From Haliotis asinina (Eukaryota; Mollusca; Gastropoda; Lepetellida; Haliotidae), in assembly GCF_037392515.1 (NCBI RefSeq), contig NC_090281.1:50010645-50074644 (forward strand): a DNA stretch of 64,000 bases, in the 5' to 3' direction. Shown here piece by piece: positions 1 through 13,500 of the stretch. The translations under genes were made by a program, and so were the position numbers. Numbering within the stretch: the stretch's first letter is position 1; every line of letters starts with the position of its first letter. The notes under the pieces were generated by a model. It saw only the letters and a list, made by a program, of their open reading frames with translations, searched no databases and was not told where the DNA came from.

Positions 1-681
1 CGGTGATTTACTCCTCAGGGTGGAGGTTAACAGTTATAAGTAGCTATAAGTTATTAACAGTCTTTGTTACGTAATCTGGGTTAACGTTAATAACTCATTA
101 AATACTTAGGTTAGTGTTCTTCCTGATGTGGTATTGGAATAAGATAAAGTCAACTATTAGAATTGATCTGTTACTATTGCTATTATTATAATCTATTCTT
201 AGATTCATTTATTAATTATCTACAGAATATATAGTCCCTATTCCTGTCTGTTAACTTGACGGTTTAGTCACCATGCCTCGGAATAATACAGTCCTGATTG
301 TTTTTGTATACCAGTAGTATACCTGGCAAACATGGAAATAACTATTTAAAGTTGTATGTTTTCGAGGCACCTTCTCCGGTGGAAGACCACTTAGCTGTTA
401 CACATGGCCATTGCTCTTTCTGTTTTGTTCACACTGCAAGTTAGCAATATTCGAGCCTCCACCAACGACCTCTGTACAACCGAACAGGCAAGGCAAACCG
501 ATGGGTAATTGCATAACCACCGTACAATACGGTGAGAATACGCTGTCAGTCAATCATTTTCAACCACCATCAAACAGGGATCATATTTTTTGTTCCCTAC
601 TGTGTACTTTCGTCCAGAATGAGAATAGGTCTGATCACTTTTTAAATGAAACAAGCGTATGGTCCCAAACCAAATTCCGGC
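1..681. other. No recognisable gene
   Basis: AT-rich sequence without a supported exon; only short chance open frames. Confidence 0.5.
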
Positions 682-778
682 AATGAACCTGAAAAGAATA
701 TCACATGAGTCTCACTAACCAATTCAGACAATAACTCACTTTACAGGCGGTCCGAATGTTCTCGTGTGAAAGTGTGAA
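682..778. repeat. Dispersed direct repeat, copy 1
   Basis: About 95 bp that recurs at 1786-1888 with a few differences; shared segments include CACATGAGTCTCACTAACCA and ATTCAGACAATAAC. Confidence 0.75.
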
Positions 779-1728
779 TGTGTTATATCGAATTCCAATT
801 CCTTGTTTCATACGAAAATGGCATCTACAAATGAATTTATTTTAGCTTTGACTTGGATATACAGGTATAACATATGTTTGCAAAATAAATAAATGGTAAA
901 ACAAGATGTGAATTATACATACAATTGCAGTTTTATTGTAAAGTAAAACCCTGTTTACGAGGACGACATCGTTCTCCGGGTTACAGAGGTTAATGAATCA
1001 CATTTTTCGATATAAAGGAGTCTGGAATAAAGGGTGTTCCCTATAAATGTACAAGACACGCGTACGACAATGTTGGCCTAGCCATATTACCTCGTTGTGT
1101 ACATAGCTGTTTAAAATAATTTTGTAAAAATGCGTCATATTGCGTAAAATACACGGTCAAAGAATACTGCCTTGACTAACACCTGTAATAATGTCAGCAC
1201 GGGGGCACGCTCACGAAGGCCTACGTAGCGATTATATAAGGGCACCTGAACATTATGTTTGCTCCCAAACAATAGATTGTACACGTTAATAACCCTAGTG
1301 TGCGCCGGTAAGGCTTCCAACGATTATCCATGATAGTGGACGTGCACTGGTGGGGACGAAAGGTCATATCAACACCGGGAGTTACATAGGTGCATTACTA
1401 CTTGGAATATTGGCACGTTACAACATCAGGAATGGATTTCTTGCTGTTATAGTATTTCCAGGATTCTTGGGGTTTGTTATTCTTCCTGTGTACATCCATG
1501 CCATGTGATTTTATTAGTATCTGAATCAGGTTAGTTATTAAGTGTGTTGATATGAATTTCATACCATGTGATATATCTGTTATTGTCATGTCGATTTTCT
1601 GGTTGGGTATACCACAATAACCCAGACAGACAACAAGTTGCGATGTGCATCTGACTTGAGTGTTTGTGTGAATCTTCAGTGTCTAATATTTCGAACTTTG
1701 TGTTTTGCAAAGTCTGACGTGAATCTGC
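779..1728. other. No recognisable gene
   Basis: No exon with splice sites or family similarity was seen on either strand. Confidence 0.45.
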
Positions 1729-2030
1729 ATTTAGAGTTGTAAATATGTATTTGTAACTCTAGTGTGCATTAATTACAATTTTGGCAATGAACCTGTAAAG
1801 AATATCAACCCTACACATGAGTCTCACTAACCAATTCAGACAATAACCCACTTTTCAGGCGATCCAAATGTTCTCATGTGAAAGTGAAAAGAGACACTAC
1901 AGGCAACTCATTAAGAGTTGTATATTTCTATTTGAAACTTCAGTGTAAATTGCATTTAGAATTGTAAAATAGAAATTTGAAACTTCAATGTATATTTCAT
2001 TTAGAATTGTAAGTATGCATATGAAGCTTT
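1729..2030. repeat. Degenerate tandem units plus direct repeat copy 2
   Basis: Units of the form CATTTAGAATTGTAAATAT..TTGAAACTTCAGTG occur at about 1730, 1911, 1960 and 2000. They flank the second copy (1786-1888) of the repeat at 682-778. Confidence 0.6.
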
Positions 2031-2599
2031 GGTATGACATATAGACGTATAGATAGATATTTGGATCTTCTATGTGTACAATCTACCCATATCATGCATT
2101 CATTGCTGTCAAATCCAGTTGAGAATGCCATTTTCAAATTAAAGACCAAAATCTCAATATACTGTGAGATGATACATCACCAAATTACAAATCTATGTAT
2201 TTATATGAAGTTCCTCCGTGCAAAGGTAAGGAAATCCTCGCGGACATCAGCCACTTGAGCAAGTCTTGTCTCGAAACATGACTTTTTGACAGCAATCCAA
2301 TTCCAGCGCCTTCCAAATCTTTGCATATGCTAAATCTCAGCTTACGTAGGACACTTCTTAGTGTAGGTATTATTCACCACAAACTACAGTTACACGGCTT
2401 AGTCCTGTTGTCCACTGGTGGCAGGGACTTATATGTGTATGTGCCAATCACTGCCGGATATTTCACAGCTGGGTACACAGTGAAGCAAACACAGCCGTAG
2501 GGGTACTAATGGGGAACCACATAACATAGTGATTCATCAACTGTTTTATGTAATTCATTGACTAAGTGTACCGTGGTTGACCGTTGATTCATTCCGCGT
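2031..2599. other. No recognisable gene
   Basis: No supported exon and no clear repeat. Confidence 0.45.
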
Positions 2600-2945
2600 T
2601 CAGTTTGTTGTCAGTGTACTGAGTGAGTGAGTGGGTGAGTGAGTGAGTGTTTGGTTCAGTGAGTGAGTGGTTGAGTGTTTCGTCTAGTGAATGAATGAGT
2701 GTTTGGCTGAGTGGTTGAGTGAGTGAGTGTTTGGTTGAGTGAGTAAGTGAATGAGTGTTTGGTTGAGTGGGTGAGTGTTAGGCTGAGTGAGAGAGCGTTC
2801 GGTTGGTTGAATGAGTGAGTGGTTGAGTGAGTGAGTGTTTGGTTGGTTGAGTGAGTGAGTGAGTGTTTGGCGGTTTGAGTGAGTGAGTGGGTGTTTGGCA
2901 GAGTGGTTGAGTGAGTGAATGAGTGATTGAGTGTCGTATAACGCT
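2600..2945. repeat. Degenerate GAGT/GTTTGGTT minisatellite
   Basis: About 350 bp of GTGAGTGAGTGTTTGGTTGA-like units with variable GAGT number. It may be an expanded and degraded SINE tail. Confidence 0.85.
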
Positions 2946-3777
2946 TGACTCGGTATTATGAAAGCTGTATTCTGGCGGCATGTAACGAATCTGCACCAGA
3001 CAAACTAAGAAATATAGGCATGAAACCGTCCACTGCTCGGAAAAAATTGACAAATCTGATCCCCGTGGCCCAGTTACTCTTCTTTTTTCAAGTAAAGAGC
3101 ACTGCGAACTAAGAGAAAAAACCTATTTTGCTTGTGAAGGAACCGAAAAAGAACAGTAATTCTGTCAAAGGTTGAAAGATACAGGATATACTATATCCTT
3201 CTGGTAATTTTTGATATTCAGCAACGTGGGACTTTTGCTCGTTTTCGTCGTAGAAAACATATGGGCTTATTGTAATCATTCATTATTTGCTATGAAATTT
3301 CGAATGTATTTTTCTAATTTCGAAGATTTCAAAACTATTGTATAGTTTGTGGTCCTGGTTTCAGTTATTTTCTCAGTATTCTGAGAATCTTAATAACCGA
3401 TCTTGAAAATACCGAAAAAAATTTACCCTTTTGTGTACATTAAGAAAAAAAATTAAAAGATGAATGAAGAATGAAGGAAAATGCTCGTTATATCGATTTA
3501 AGGAAATGTGGAATTTACGGAAAGCTTAAGTGAAGTCAAAGCTATTTACATTTCTATAGTGGATGTATCATACATTAATATACTTTCTAAACTACAGGAA
3601 GGCAACTATACATGGTTGCTTTTACATGTTCAGCAACTATTTTCCCAATTCATGTCCGGCGACAATTTGAATCTTAAGCAAATAAGTGGCATAAATCCAG
3701 ACCCAAGGGTAATGAGATTACTAGTGTAGTAGTACTGACCCCCAGTGCTTAACGAGGGGTATTAATGGCGGGCAAGA
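2946..3777. other. No recognisable gene
   Basis: AT-rich, possibly holding the LRR gene's non-coding first exon or promoter, but no specific element can be pointed to. Confidence 0.4.
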
Positions 3778-3990
3778 CCAGTGAAAATCCGGACTAGAAT
3801 TGGTCTTCAGGAACCCATGATTATCGTAAGAGACGACTAACGGGATCGGGTGGCAAGGCTCGCTGACTTGGTTGACACATGTGGCCGTGTCCCGATCGAT
3901 GCTCATGATGCTGATCATTGGATTGTCTGGTCCAGATTCGATTATTTAGAAATAACTGGAGTGTTGCTGATTGCGGCGTTAAAACAAGAA
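3778..3990 (+). mobile_element. SINE-like family A copy
   Basis: Carries the head GTGAAAATCCGGACTAGAAT, the body GACTAACGGGATCGGGTGG..GACTTGGTTGACACATGT..TCTGGTCCAGATTCGATTATT, and the tail TTGCTGATTGCGGCGTTAAAA. Confidence 0.8.
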
Positions 3991-4264
3991 ACCAATCCAC
4001 AATTGGCGGGCAAATTGGCACTGCAGGCGATCATTATAACGTATCCAAATTGATGTTGTTTCGTCATCAACTTTGCGAAAGCGTCTCACTGCACGGAAAT
4101 TTGTCTAATTCTGAGCTGATCAAGCAGTGTTAGTTATATAATGTTTGCTCCACCTAATTTTCGACTATTCGGCACGAGTGTAACTTCTAGATATGCGCAT
4201 TTTTGGTTAGCCGTCTTGTGATGTTGAAGTCAGATCATTCATTGTGTACCATCTTTCTCTACAG

Positions 4265-4534
4265 AAAGGAACTATGCTTGAAGCTTCGACAACCAGTTGA
4301 TTGCTGGAGCATACTGTGCCATGCCAAGGGTGCTGAACAGTCTTCCGGAACAGCCCGTTCTCAGGTCCGAGAAAGCACGAGATTTGGAAAAATGGGTTGA
4401 GAGCGTGTCCTCAGCAGTCAGCGTGGCAACTGTAGATGTTGAAATGGCGGACAAGACGGTGCACGGAGCTCTCACTCAACCCATATTGGAAGTAGTAAAA
4501 CCTGAAGTTACGGTCTCACCGGACTATGAGGATG
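4265..4534 (+). CDS. LRR/EF-hand gene, first coding exon
   Basis: The acceptor CTTTCTCTACAG ends at 4264 and the donor GTAATT begins at 4535. An in-frame TGA at 4279 inside the exon makes ATG 4321 the first usable start, so 4265-4320 is 5' UTR and at least one non-coding exon lies upstream. It encodes residues 1-71, beginning MPRVLNSLPEQ, and ends after one base of an Asp codon. Confidence 0.75.
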
Positions 4535-7500
4535 GTAATTATTACATTCAAATATATATAAACTAAACGTTTATAACGAATACGGTTGTAACGAACTGAC
4601 AGATATATCGAACTGTTTCTTTTGACCCACCGATTGCTCCATAGTACACTCGAAATGCATGTTAGGGACTACGCCTATAAATACTAAGATTAGCTGTCTC
4701 TTAAAGACACCTCAGTTCATTGTACCGTATTTCACAGTCAAAGAGTTCGCTAGGTCGAGCACACGAGTTCGAGTCTCTACACATGTATAGTATGTGATGC
4801 TAATTTCAAGAGTCCCCTGTCGTCATATAGCTCAGATATTGATAGCAGCGGAGTACTCTCCTTCACTGAATATTGAGTTCCGGCCTCCACTACGACACAG
4901 CGTACAACACAATTAAAGCAGTTTCTTCAGTAAACTGTTTGAAGAACATATAGCTCTGTTGTATGTTAGTTCACTAGAGAATGTATGGAATATCCTTGGT
5001 GAACTAAGATGCGCCATGTCTCCATGCCGCGCATCCCTTAGACACTGGGCTTATTCAAATAACCGCGAGGTCGCTTTTTAGATGAAATACTGTACCCATG
5101 TTGAATGACCATCAATAGACAGTAGAATGTATGGCATAAAACATAATGCCCATCCTCCTAATGACCCAAACCGAAAACTTGCAGATCTTGTTTTCTCTAA
5201 ACGTTCCCACGATTTAAGCAGTGTGGGAGTTTCACCACAGCGGTAAGATTGATGAGGGAGGAAATCCCGAAGTGATGCTAGTCCGCCATGAAGATATCAC
5301 AAAGCCGTGAATTAATGACCATGATGATGTTCATTCTTCATCTGTCCGGACAACATAGTGAGTGAGTGAGTTTAGTTTTACACCGCACTCAGCAATATTC
5401 CAGCTATATGGCGGCGTTCTGTAAATAATCGAGTCTGGACCAGACAATCCAGTGATCAACAACATGAACATCGATCTGCGCAAATGGGAACCGATGACAT
5501 GTCCCAACCAAGTCAACAAGCCTGACCACCCGATCCCGTTAGTCGCCTCTTACGACAAGCATAGTTGCCTCCGGACAACACAACACAAATCAGTTAATAT
5601 ATGGTTTTGAAGGTGAATATAGGTCAGAGGTGCGTCATTCGTAGTGGTTGGAGTAATTCCGAGAACGTGGAAGAACTTGAGTTTGTAAAGCGATTATCCA
5701 CATTTAGCAAACTCCCTTTGACAAGGAACTGTTTTATAAAAGTATAGGGTTCCCAGCTTTTTGATATAGTATTTGGGAGCGACTTTCACTATGTAGTTGT
5801 GATGTAGCTGATATCAGTATTTGGTATGTGCTACACCATATCCTCTGCGTACGCATACAAAACTTACGGCACGGTTTGCTTCAGATTACAGCGATGTCTT
5901 CAAGAAAGAGGCTGTGACGACCGTAAAGGAATCCAAGACTCTGCGAGTTTACAGGAAGGCGTGCAAGCGTCTTGGATTAGTGCAGCTCCGTACTGTTGTC
6001 GGCCAACTGGGCTCCATAGACTTATGCTTCCGGGACTTTGCCCTCTCCACGAAGGAGATGAAAGCGCTGTGCATGGCGTTGCTGGTACGTCACGTGACAT
6101 CAGCTCACTTTTGTACCAAATAACCCCGGCTCTTCATAAATAAACCTTCAAAATACATGTAATATTGGAAATAATATGATGGATGTATACTGTCATTCCT
6201 CCAAGTTTATTTGACCGTGGTGTAGTGGATAGCGCTCTTCGCATAGAGCGGGAGATTGGCGGTTCAATCCCTCGTTGGTCAGAATTGGTTTCCAGTAACT
6301 CATGTTTGTCAAAAGGATCAGGCGATCAGGCACTGACTTGGCTGACACACGTCTCTGTATCCCAGTTGCGTAGGTCGATGCTCATGCTGTTGATCACAAG
6401 ATTGTCTCGCCCAGATTCGATTATTTACAGACCGCCGTCACATAGCTGGAATGTTGCTGAGTGCGGCGTAAAATCATACCCACTCACTCACTCATTCATT
6501 CACACAACAGGGGCGGTAAGGTTCCCTAGTGGCTAAAAGCAAAACATTCGGGTTGGATTGCCCACATGAATAAAATGTATAAGGACTATTTTTGGAGTAC
6601 CACGCCGTGATGTTGCCAAAAGCGGCGTAAACCTACACTCGCTCATTTGTATCGCCAATACTCACGTTATAATGTGTTACAATGTGTTCACTGCTGCCCA
6701 TGGAAACTGGCGCACTTAAAATTTAAATAGGAGACATATTTCTTTCTGAACTAGTAAAACCTCTTCCTATCAAATCTGTAGAGCAATAGATTTCTTTACC
6801 TATTTACTGAATTTAGTGACAGAATTAAGTCGCTAAATGTTGGATCTGCAATGTAAGTAACAGGTTCTTATTTGTCACATCCATTACCTTCCGTAATTCA
6901 AGAGTAATATGTTTGTAATGCTTACATACAACGGTCTGACCATTGTCGTAACATTAAATGAATTAAGCAGTGCACGGACAGCATGAATCATTGACCTATA
7001 CTGTATGCTTATGAGCTATGACAACATGGTCCTTTCAACAGAGCGGTGCTAGCGAAACGACTGCATTACCTCCCCTTTCACTGGCTGGGTAATCACAGTG
7101 GTTGGAGGGAAGTTCAGCAGAGTTTTTGTTGGCTATTTCCTGTACTTTGAAGCATGTTTGCTTGTGTTACTGTAATGCATTTCTGTGTTGTCCAGTACGA
7201 GAGACACATGTGGCACCTTGACCTCTCCGGCAACACAGTGGGACGGAAGGAGTTCGAATATGTCCTCGCTGTCTTGGAGAAGAGGACCAATGTCTGTGTG
7301 CTGGTCAGTACTCAGTCCGCTGAGTGAGTGAGTGAGTGAGTGAGTGAGTGAGTGAGTGAGTGAGTGAGTGAGTGAGTGAGTGAGTGAGTGAGATGATTTC
7401 CTGCAGTATCACGCCAGGGACATCAAAACTAGAATGTACACTTACCAATTTGGGATTCGAACCCGTACGACCGATCCCTTTCACAACAAGGAAGGTCCAT

Positions 7501-10500
7501 CGCTCACTTGTCAGTCAAATCATTTAGTTAAAGGTTCCAGCTCTTGTTCTTGATAAGAACATCAATACACACACAGGGCCAATAATCACAACTTTTTCAT
7601 GATTCAGTGTTTAGGGTTCGGCGGTGTAGTCTAGCGTCATTATTATGCAAATATATTTGATGAAACAATAATACCTGATTTTAATGAACATATTTCAGGA
7701 CCTGTCGAACAATGAACTCTCGGGAACAGGTATTCGGCTCTTAGCGGAGTTCCTGCGACGGTGTGACAACGTCACTGATATAGACATCTCGGGTGAGACT
7801 TTAGTACTCGAGTTTCGTGTATCATAATCTCAGGTATGCATTGTGGAAGGTGAGAGTACACCAACGGTGTGCCACACACGCACGCACGCACGCACGCACA
7901 GTGAGTTAATATTAGATATGTATTATATCTGAGATCCTGGATGAACCTCAGTCTACCAAACGTACTAGAATCTGTACTGAGAAAGCCTACTCCCAAATGT
8001 CTCATTTGACCACTTTGCAATGGCATTGTGTATTCTTAGCTTTCCGTTAAGTGGATGTTGTATTTTAACGTCACAGTAAGCAACTATACAGCTGTACTAC
8101 ACGTGCCTGGATTATCTCAACATCTAGACCTGGTCAACCAATGAATGAGAGTATGAACATTAAGCCGTTTTGATAGGGTGACATGCACAGTCAGCCAACT
8201 GCTTCACCCATGTCAGTAGTCTCTGAAACATATACCATCATGTTAGACTAACGTAAAGTTTTCGCTATAAGTTTCACATACATACACTCGCTCATAACGT
8301 TGCATGGTTACATCGAATATGAATTTCTCCACTAACTTGGGGAACCAACAGTTGAAATGCACGAGAATCGTGCATCACATTACTGAAAAGCATGTGCAAA
8401 TATCGTTCATGTGAACAGCTGCGTTTCGGTGTAAAGTTTTGTTAACAATTCGCCAATTTTTACTGCGTTTCCTAATTTATCGGACTCGTGAGAACAATCT
8501 TTTCAAGGTTACAACTTTGTGTTACAGAGCATCAGTTCATGTGTAAACAGTACCTTTAAACTGTGTCGAATATTTTGCAAAATCTGGTTTACAATAGATG
8601 ATTTACACTAGTGTCTAAACTTTTGATGGCTAGTATACATGTGCGGAAGTTACACCTGTAATCGGACTAATGTACTTTTAAAAAGAAGAACGGAAACCTC
8701 AACTTTCAATTTGGATAGGAATTGTAAACATTAACAAACGTTTCAAGGGCAGACATCTTATGAACGCACCACCATTTCCCTCTATTACCACCCCTATACA
8801 CAACGCATAATATGCACGTGCACAACGCAGTAGCCCCATACACGGGCATGGGGTCCCATTCTTGATTTTGACGTTGTTTCATGAAGGTCGAGAAATCACT
8901 TGGAACATATAACTTTTGACAATCATCTTGCATCACACATTTGTTAGTGTTTGTTTCTAGTCATTTGTTTTAAAATGAAAATCGTATACATGCAAATTAC
9001 ACGCCATACACCAATCATCTTTCAAAAGCGACTACATTCCAAATAACTACGGATGTTAGTGCAAATGGTGATGCACTCTCAAAACATTCAATAGTGTCAT
9101 ATCAACAATTATTGGCTCCGACAAATCTCCTAAATATTTTAATCGTAAATGGAAAAAATGAAGTTCCACCACTTTTTTCAGAGTATATGTGTAACCTAGC
9201 GGTTTCATTCACCGCAGGTAATAAATTAACAGACGTAGACGGGAAAGCTGTCGGAGATGTTATACAGGTAAGAGTTGGATGTGTAGTGTATTTCTTTTTA
9301 ATAGATCTGAATGATGACTAGATATTAGTTTTTTCCAGCACGTTTTAGTATAGTACTGACTGCGGAAAAAAATTCAGTAAATTAAAGCACCGTTAATCAA
9401 AGCGGAAGGGTTCGAATGAAATCTAACAGATGAAATTATTTCGTGATGTTCGTTTGTCGTTTATGTGCAATTTCGGAGCTAAATAGCTAATTTCCTACTT
9501 ACCTGTGCAAAGATTTTCGGATCTCTCTTAGCGGTAGGATAGTCGTAAGCTAATGTAAAGGTATGGCACTTATGTTTGTGCTACTATAGAGCTTCGAAAA
9601 TCTGGGCCCGGGTGTGGTACAGCGCTAGGATCTAGGTCTCCCGATCTGGGTTTCCAGTACTCAAAGACTGTAGTAATAACGATAATATGGTGGCTTTATG
9701 GGGTCGGTAATAATATGGTCCCGGCTGTTGGGGTCGAGAGAAATGCATACATTACAACTAGGTTTTAACATCACGTTTTAATTATTCTGTATTTCCCTTT
9801 AAAACAATCAATCAAAAGCAGTTGACATATCATAAAATCAATAGATATAGAACACACAGTCCATCGCCGTTGTGATATCCTCGTGCCAATGTGCTTCGCT
9901 CTGTGATAGGAAAACAACTCACTTAGTCGACTCCGCCTCGCCCACAACGAGCTGGGAGAAGTTGGTGGGAAGATCATTGGTGCTGCGTTAGGTAAGTAGC
10001 ATTCAATATCTAAGACAGCACCCATATTTTAAAGATTCTTTGGTTGGTTTGTTGTTTAACGCCGCCCTCAGCGATATTCTAGCTCTAGCGGCTGTCAAAT
10101 AACTGAGTTTAAACAATCCAATCCAATGATCAACAGCATGAGCACCAATGTACGCAACTGGGAACGGATGACATATGTCAACCAAGTCAGCAAGCCTGAC
10201 CACCTGATGCTGTTAGTCGCCTCTTCCGACAAGCATGGGTTACTGGATCTTTGCAGGTTATTTTGAATGAATTTAACTTTGGAATACGAATGATAAAGAT
10301 AGAATTTGTTCAGATAGAATTTGTTCGGAACAACCCGTAGCTCTGCGACAGTCAAAATTGTTTCTATGTAACAGTACAGAGATGGGGTTACCAAGCTTTC
10401 ATTCTCCATGTTGTGTCTTGCAGTAAAGAATCGCCATCTGGAGGAACTTGACATGAGTTGGAACCACCTGAGACAGAAGGGTGCCATCAGTATAGCCAAG

Positions 10501-13500
10501 GGCTTGGAGGTCAGCGTTAGTTCTTATACACATGCACTTGTCTTATACCTCCAGACCATCCAGAGTGTTCTACGTTAGATCTATTATGATAAATACTCCA
10601 GAACAGCACTCGGCCATACATTCATTTGTGATTGACCTTCCTTTCCTTATCAGTAACGTCCTAAAGAAATGGCGTAATAGCGGTTTAATGCATTCAACAC
10701 GGAACTGTGAAAGCGGTGTCCTCATTATATATGGCTAAATAAAAAAAGTGAAATGTTTCTCGTGCACCGTTGCGTCACTTTTCTTTGTGCGCATAACAGT
10801 TTTTTATTGGAATTTAAAAAGAAAATGATTCCAACTTTGCCGCGTCCCTATCATCAGTTTGTCCTCTATAAGAATGAGCGTCTGTAAGAACGAGTTTGAC
10901 TGAATCTGCAACTCGTTCACACGTGGTGGACCTTCCGAGATGTATTTCTGAAAGGAAAAAAACCCTAAAAAATGTGTTCCTTCCTTGTCACTTTTTTCTA
11001 TCAAAAATTAGAAAAAAGTCCTACCGCCCTCGTCACTTTTGAAAAACTCGTGTCCGAGGAACGTGTATTATTTTTTTTAATGCAGTCTCAGTAAAACTGT
11101 AACCCTAATGAGCCAACCGAAAGTGGATCCAGAGTGCCGTTTCACGAAGAGATCTCACCGCTAACTGAGTGAGTGAGTTGAATTTTACGCCCAACTCAAC
11201 AATATTCCAGCTATATGGCGGCGGTCTGTACATACTCGAGTCTGTACCAGGCAATCCAGTGATCAACAACATGAACATCGTTATATGTTACCGGGACACA
11301 ATGACATGTGTCAACCAAGTTAGCAAGTCTGACCACCCGATCCCGTTAGTCGCCTTTTACAAGAATGGGTTACTGAAGATCAATTTTATACAAGATCAGT
11401 TTTATCACTTCTTCACAGGTCCTAAGCGCAAACACGATAGTATCTTTACACAGATGTACGGCATTCCCAGATGACTCTTACACAGAGCGATATTAGCCAG
11501 AGACCTTGGCAGTATTACGATTAAGCAAAGATGTTTGTTATGAAAGAGAACAAAGTTTAAGAGTCGTGGTTCGAGAAGAGCAGGCCTCCGATATTTGACT
11601 TTATTTCTTTATTCATTTACATCAGTCAATACATCAATCAACTGTTTGACGAACATATCTGTAAAATACTTTTCTTCATTCCAGACAAACACATGTATAC
11701 AAATCGTAAACCTATCATGGAATGGTTTTGGATTCGAGGGTTCGGTTGCCCTTGGTGATATGCTAATGAAGAACAATACTATTACGTCACTAGATATATC
11801 CTCAAATCGAATAAGTGCTGCAGCTTTGCTGGAGATTATCAGAGGGATATCGAAGAATCGGACGCTCACGACGTTAAAGGTGAGTACAATCACCACTTTC
11901 TCTACTGCCTGGTACTGTATTGTATCTGTAGCAGTGTTCAAAACATGTCCAAGAAGGTGATCACCATGACCACGGTTGGTCTTGTAATAGGAGGAGGCGC
12001 ACACCTGTGTACAGAGTATTGTCCCTTTGCTGCACTAGGATCAGCTGATGAGACTTGAATAATCCTAACTTGGCTCTTTTGTGAACTCTGGTTGAACCAT
12101 ACCATACCAATGGCCCGTTTCAGTACAGCGTCATGCATGAGGCACTTTTCTGGATATCATAGTCGTGATTGTGATGGAATTCTATTGCATGTGGCTTAAA
12201 ACAATATTCAGTCACTCACACAATTGCTCCAAGATGACCCCGGCAAGGTGAAATGATGAAATGCAGAAAATGTCCTGTAAAACTGAGTTAGTACGTGTTC
12301 ACGTCCCTTAAAACAATATTTCAGAAATATGTCGGCGGTGGACACTAGAAATGGGTCACAAACAGTGTAGCCATCTTAAGAATCGAACCCGGTTTAGGCA
12401 TGACGACCGAATTCTTCAGTAGCTAGGCTACTCAACATGCCCTTCTATAAAATGAAATGAACACACAGTTAACTCATTCACTCAGACATGTAAGAAATGT
12501 CGTTTGTGTTTCAGTATTACATTATTCTTTGTTTCCGTGGAATATGTGGTTCATTTGGGGCGCTGTAGATGAGCTATCTGAAGCGCCAGGCTAGTGATCC
12601 AGGATCGTGCACACCTGTGTCCGGGTGCGAAAACCTTGGAGTCAGCTGTGTCTGCAGACTCATTCAGTGTTGTCACAACCCCTGAGTGTATAGTACACAA
12701 CCCCGTGCACTTATAGGAACCCACGAATCCGTCGGTATATGAATGCTATTTGAATATGAGCAAATACCTACTTACGGGTACAGCAACGTGCAAGTAATTA
12801 AACTAAAAAGTACTGTGACTATGTGTCCCAGTCCACCCAGCTTTGAATTGGGTACCTCGTTAGGATGAGAGTGCCACAATGAACTCGATGTGCCCTATGG
12901 CAGCAAGAGTTTTACACTGCCCAAGGAACTGAGATTGATAGAACGATGTAACGTTGAGATTGACATCTAATGATCGAGGGACGAGCAAGCACTGGTTGCA
13001 TATAGTTGCATGTACGCTATATAAATATCATATCCTATTTGTAGATCGGCCACAACCCAATCACAGCCTCCTTCACCAGTGTCCTCCTGGAGGCCATTCT
13101 GAAGCATCCCCACGGAGCCATCCAACAACTACACATGGATGTATGTTGACCTAGTGTTATTTATCCAATACACGTATTACTTCGGGGGATTCTCCCACGT
13201 TTACCTGACATGACTGCACAACTGAAAATAACGTACTGTTAAAACGGAATATAACCGAATTCTTTCTCTAGAAATGTTAAACAATTAGGAGCTGCAAATT
13301 TAGGTCTTGTGTGAGGTCAATGAACTCTTGGCCATGGGTTTCACTACTGTGGTAAACGTAAACCAGCATCACTACAGGTTGACTTGCAGTGATTTAACCG
13401 GAATAAAGGGTTGGGGCGAGTCCAGGTTTTCTGCCCGGGCTCCCCATTCCCTTTTAGCCTACCCTACTCTACCCGGATACCCATTATGTTAATTCCTGAC

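Noticed and set aside
6213..6286. Functional tRNA gene
   Set aside because: It has pol III boxes, but the acceptor stem pairs only 4-5 bp and it continues into a SINE body, so it is a SINE head.
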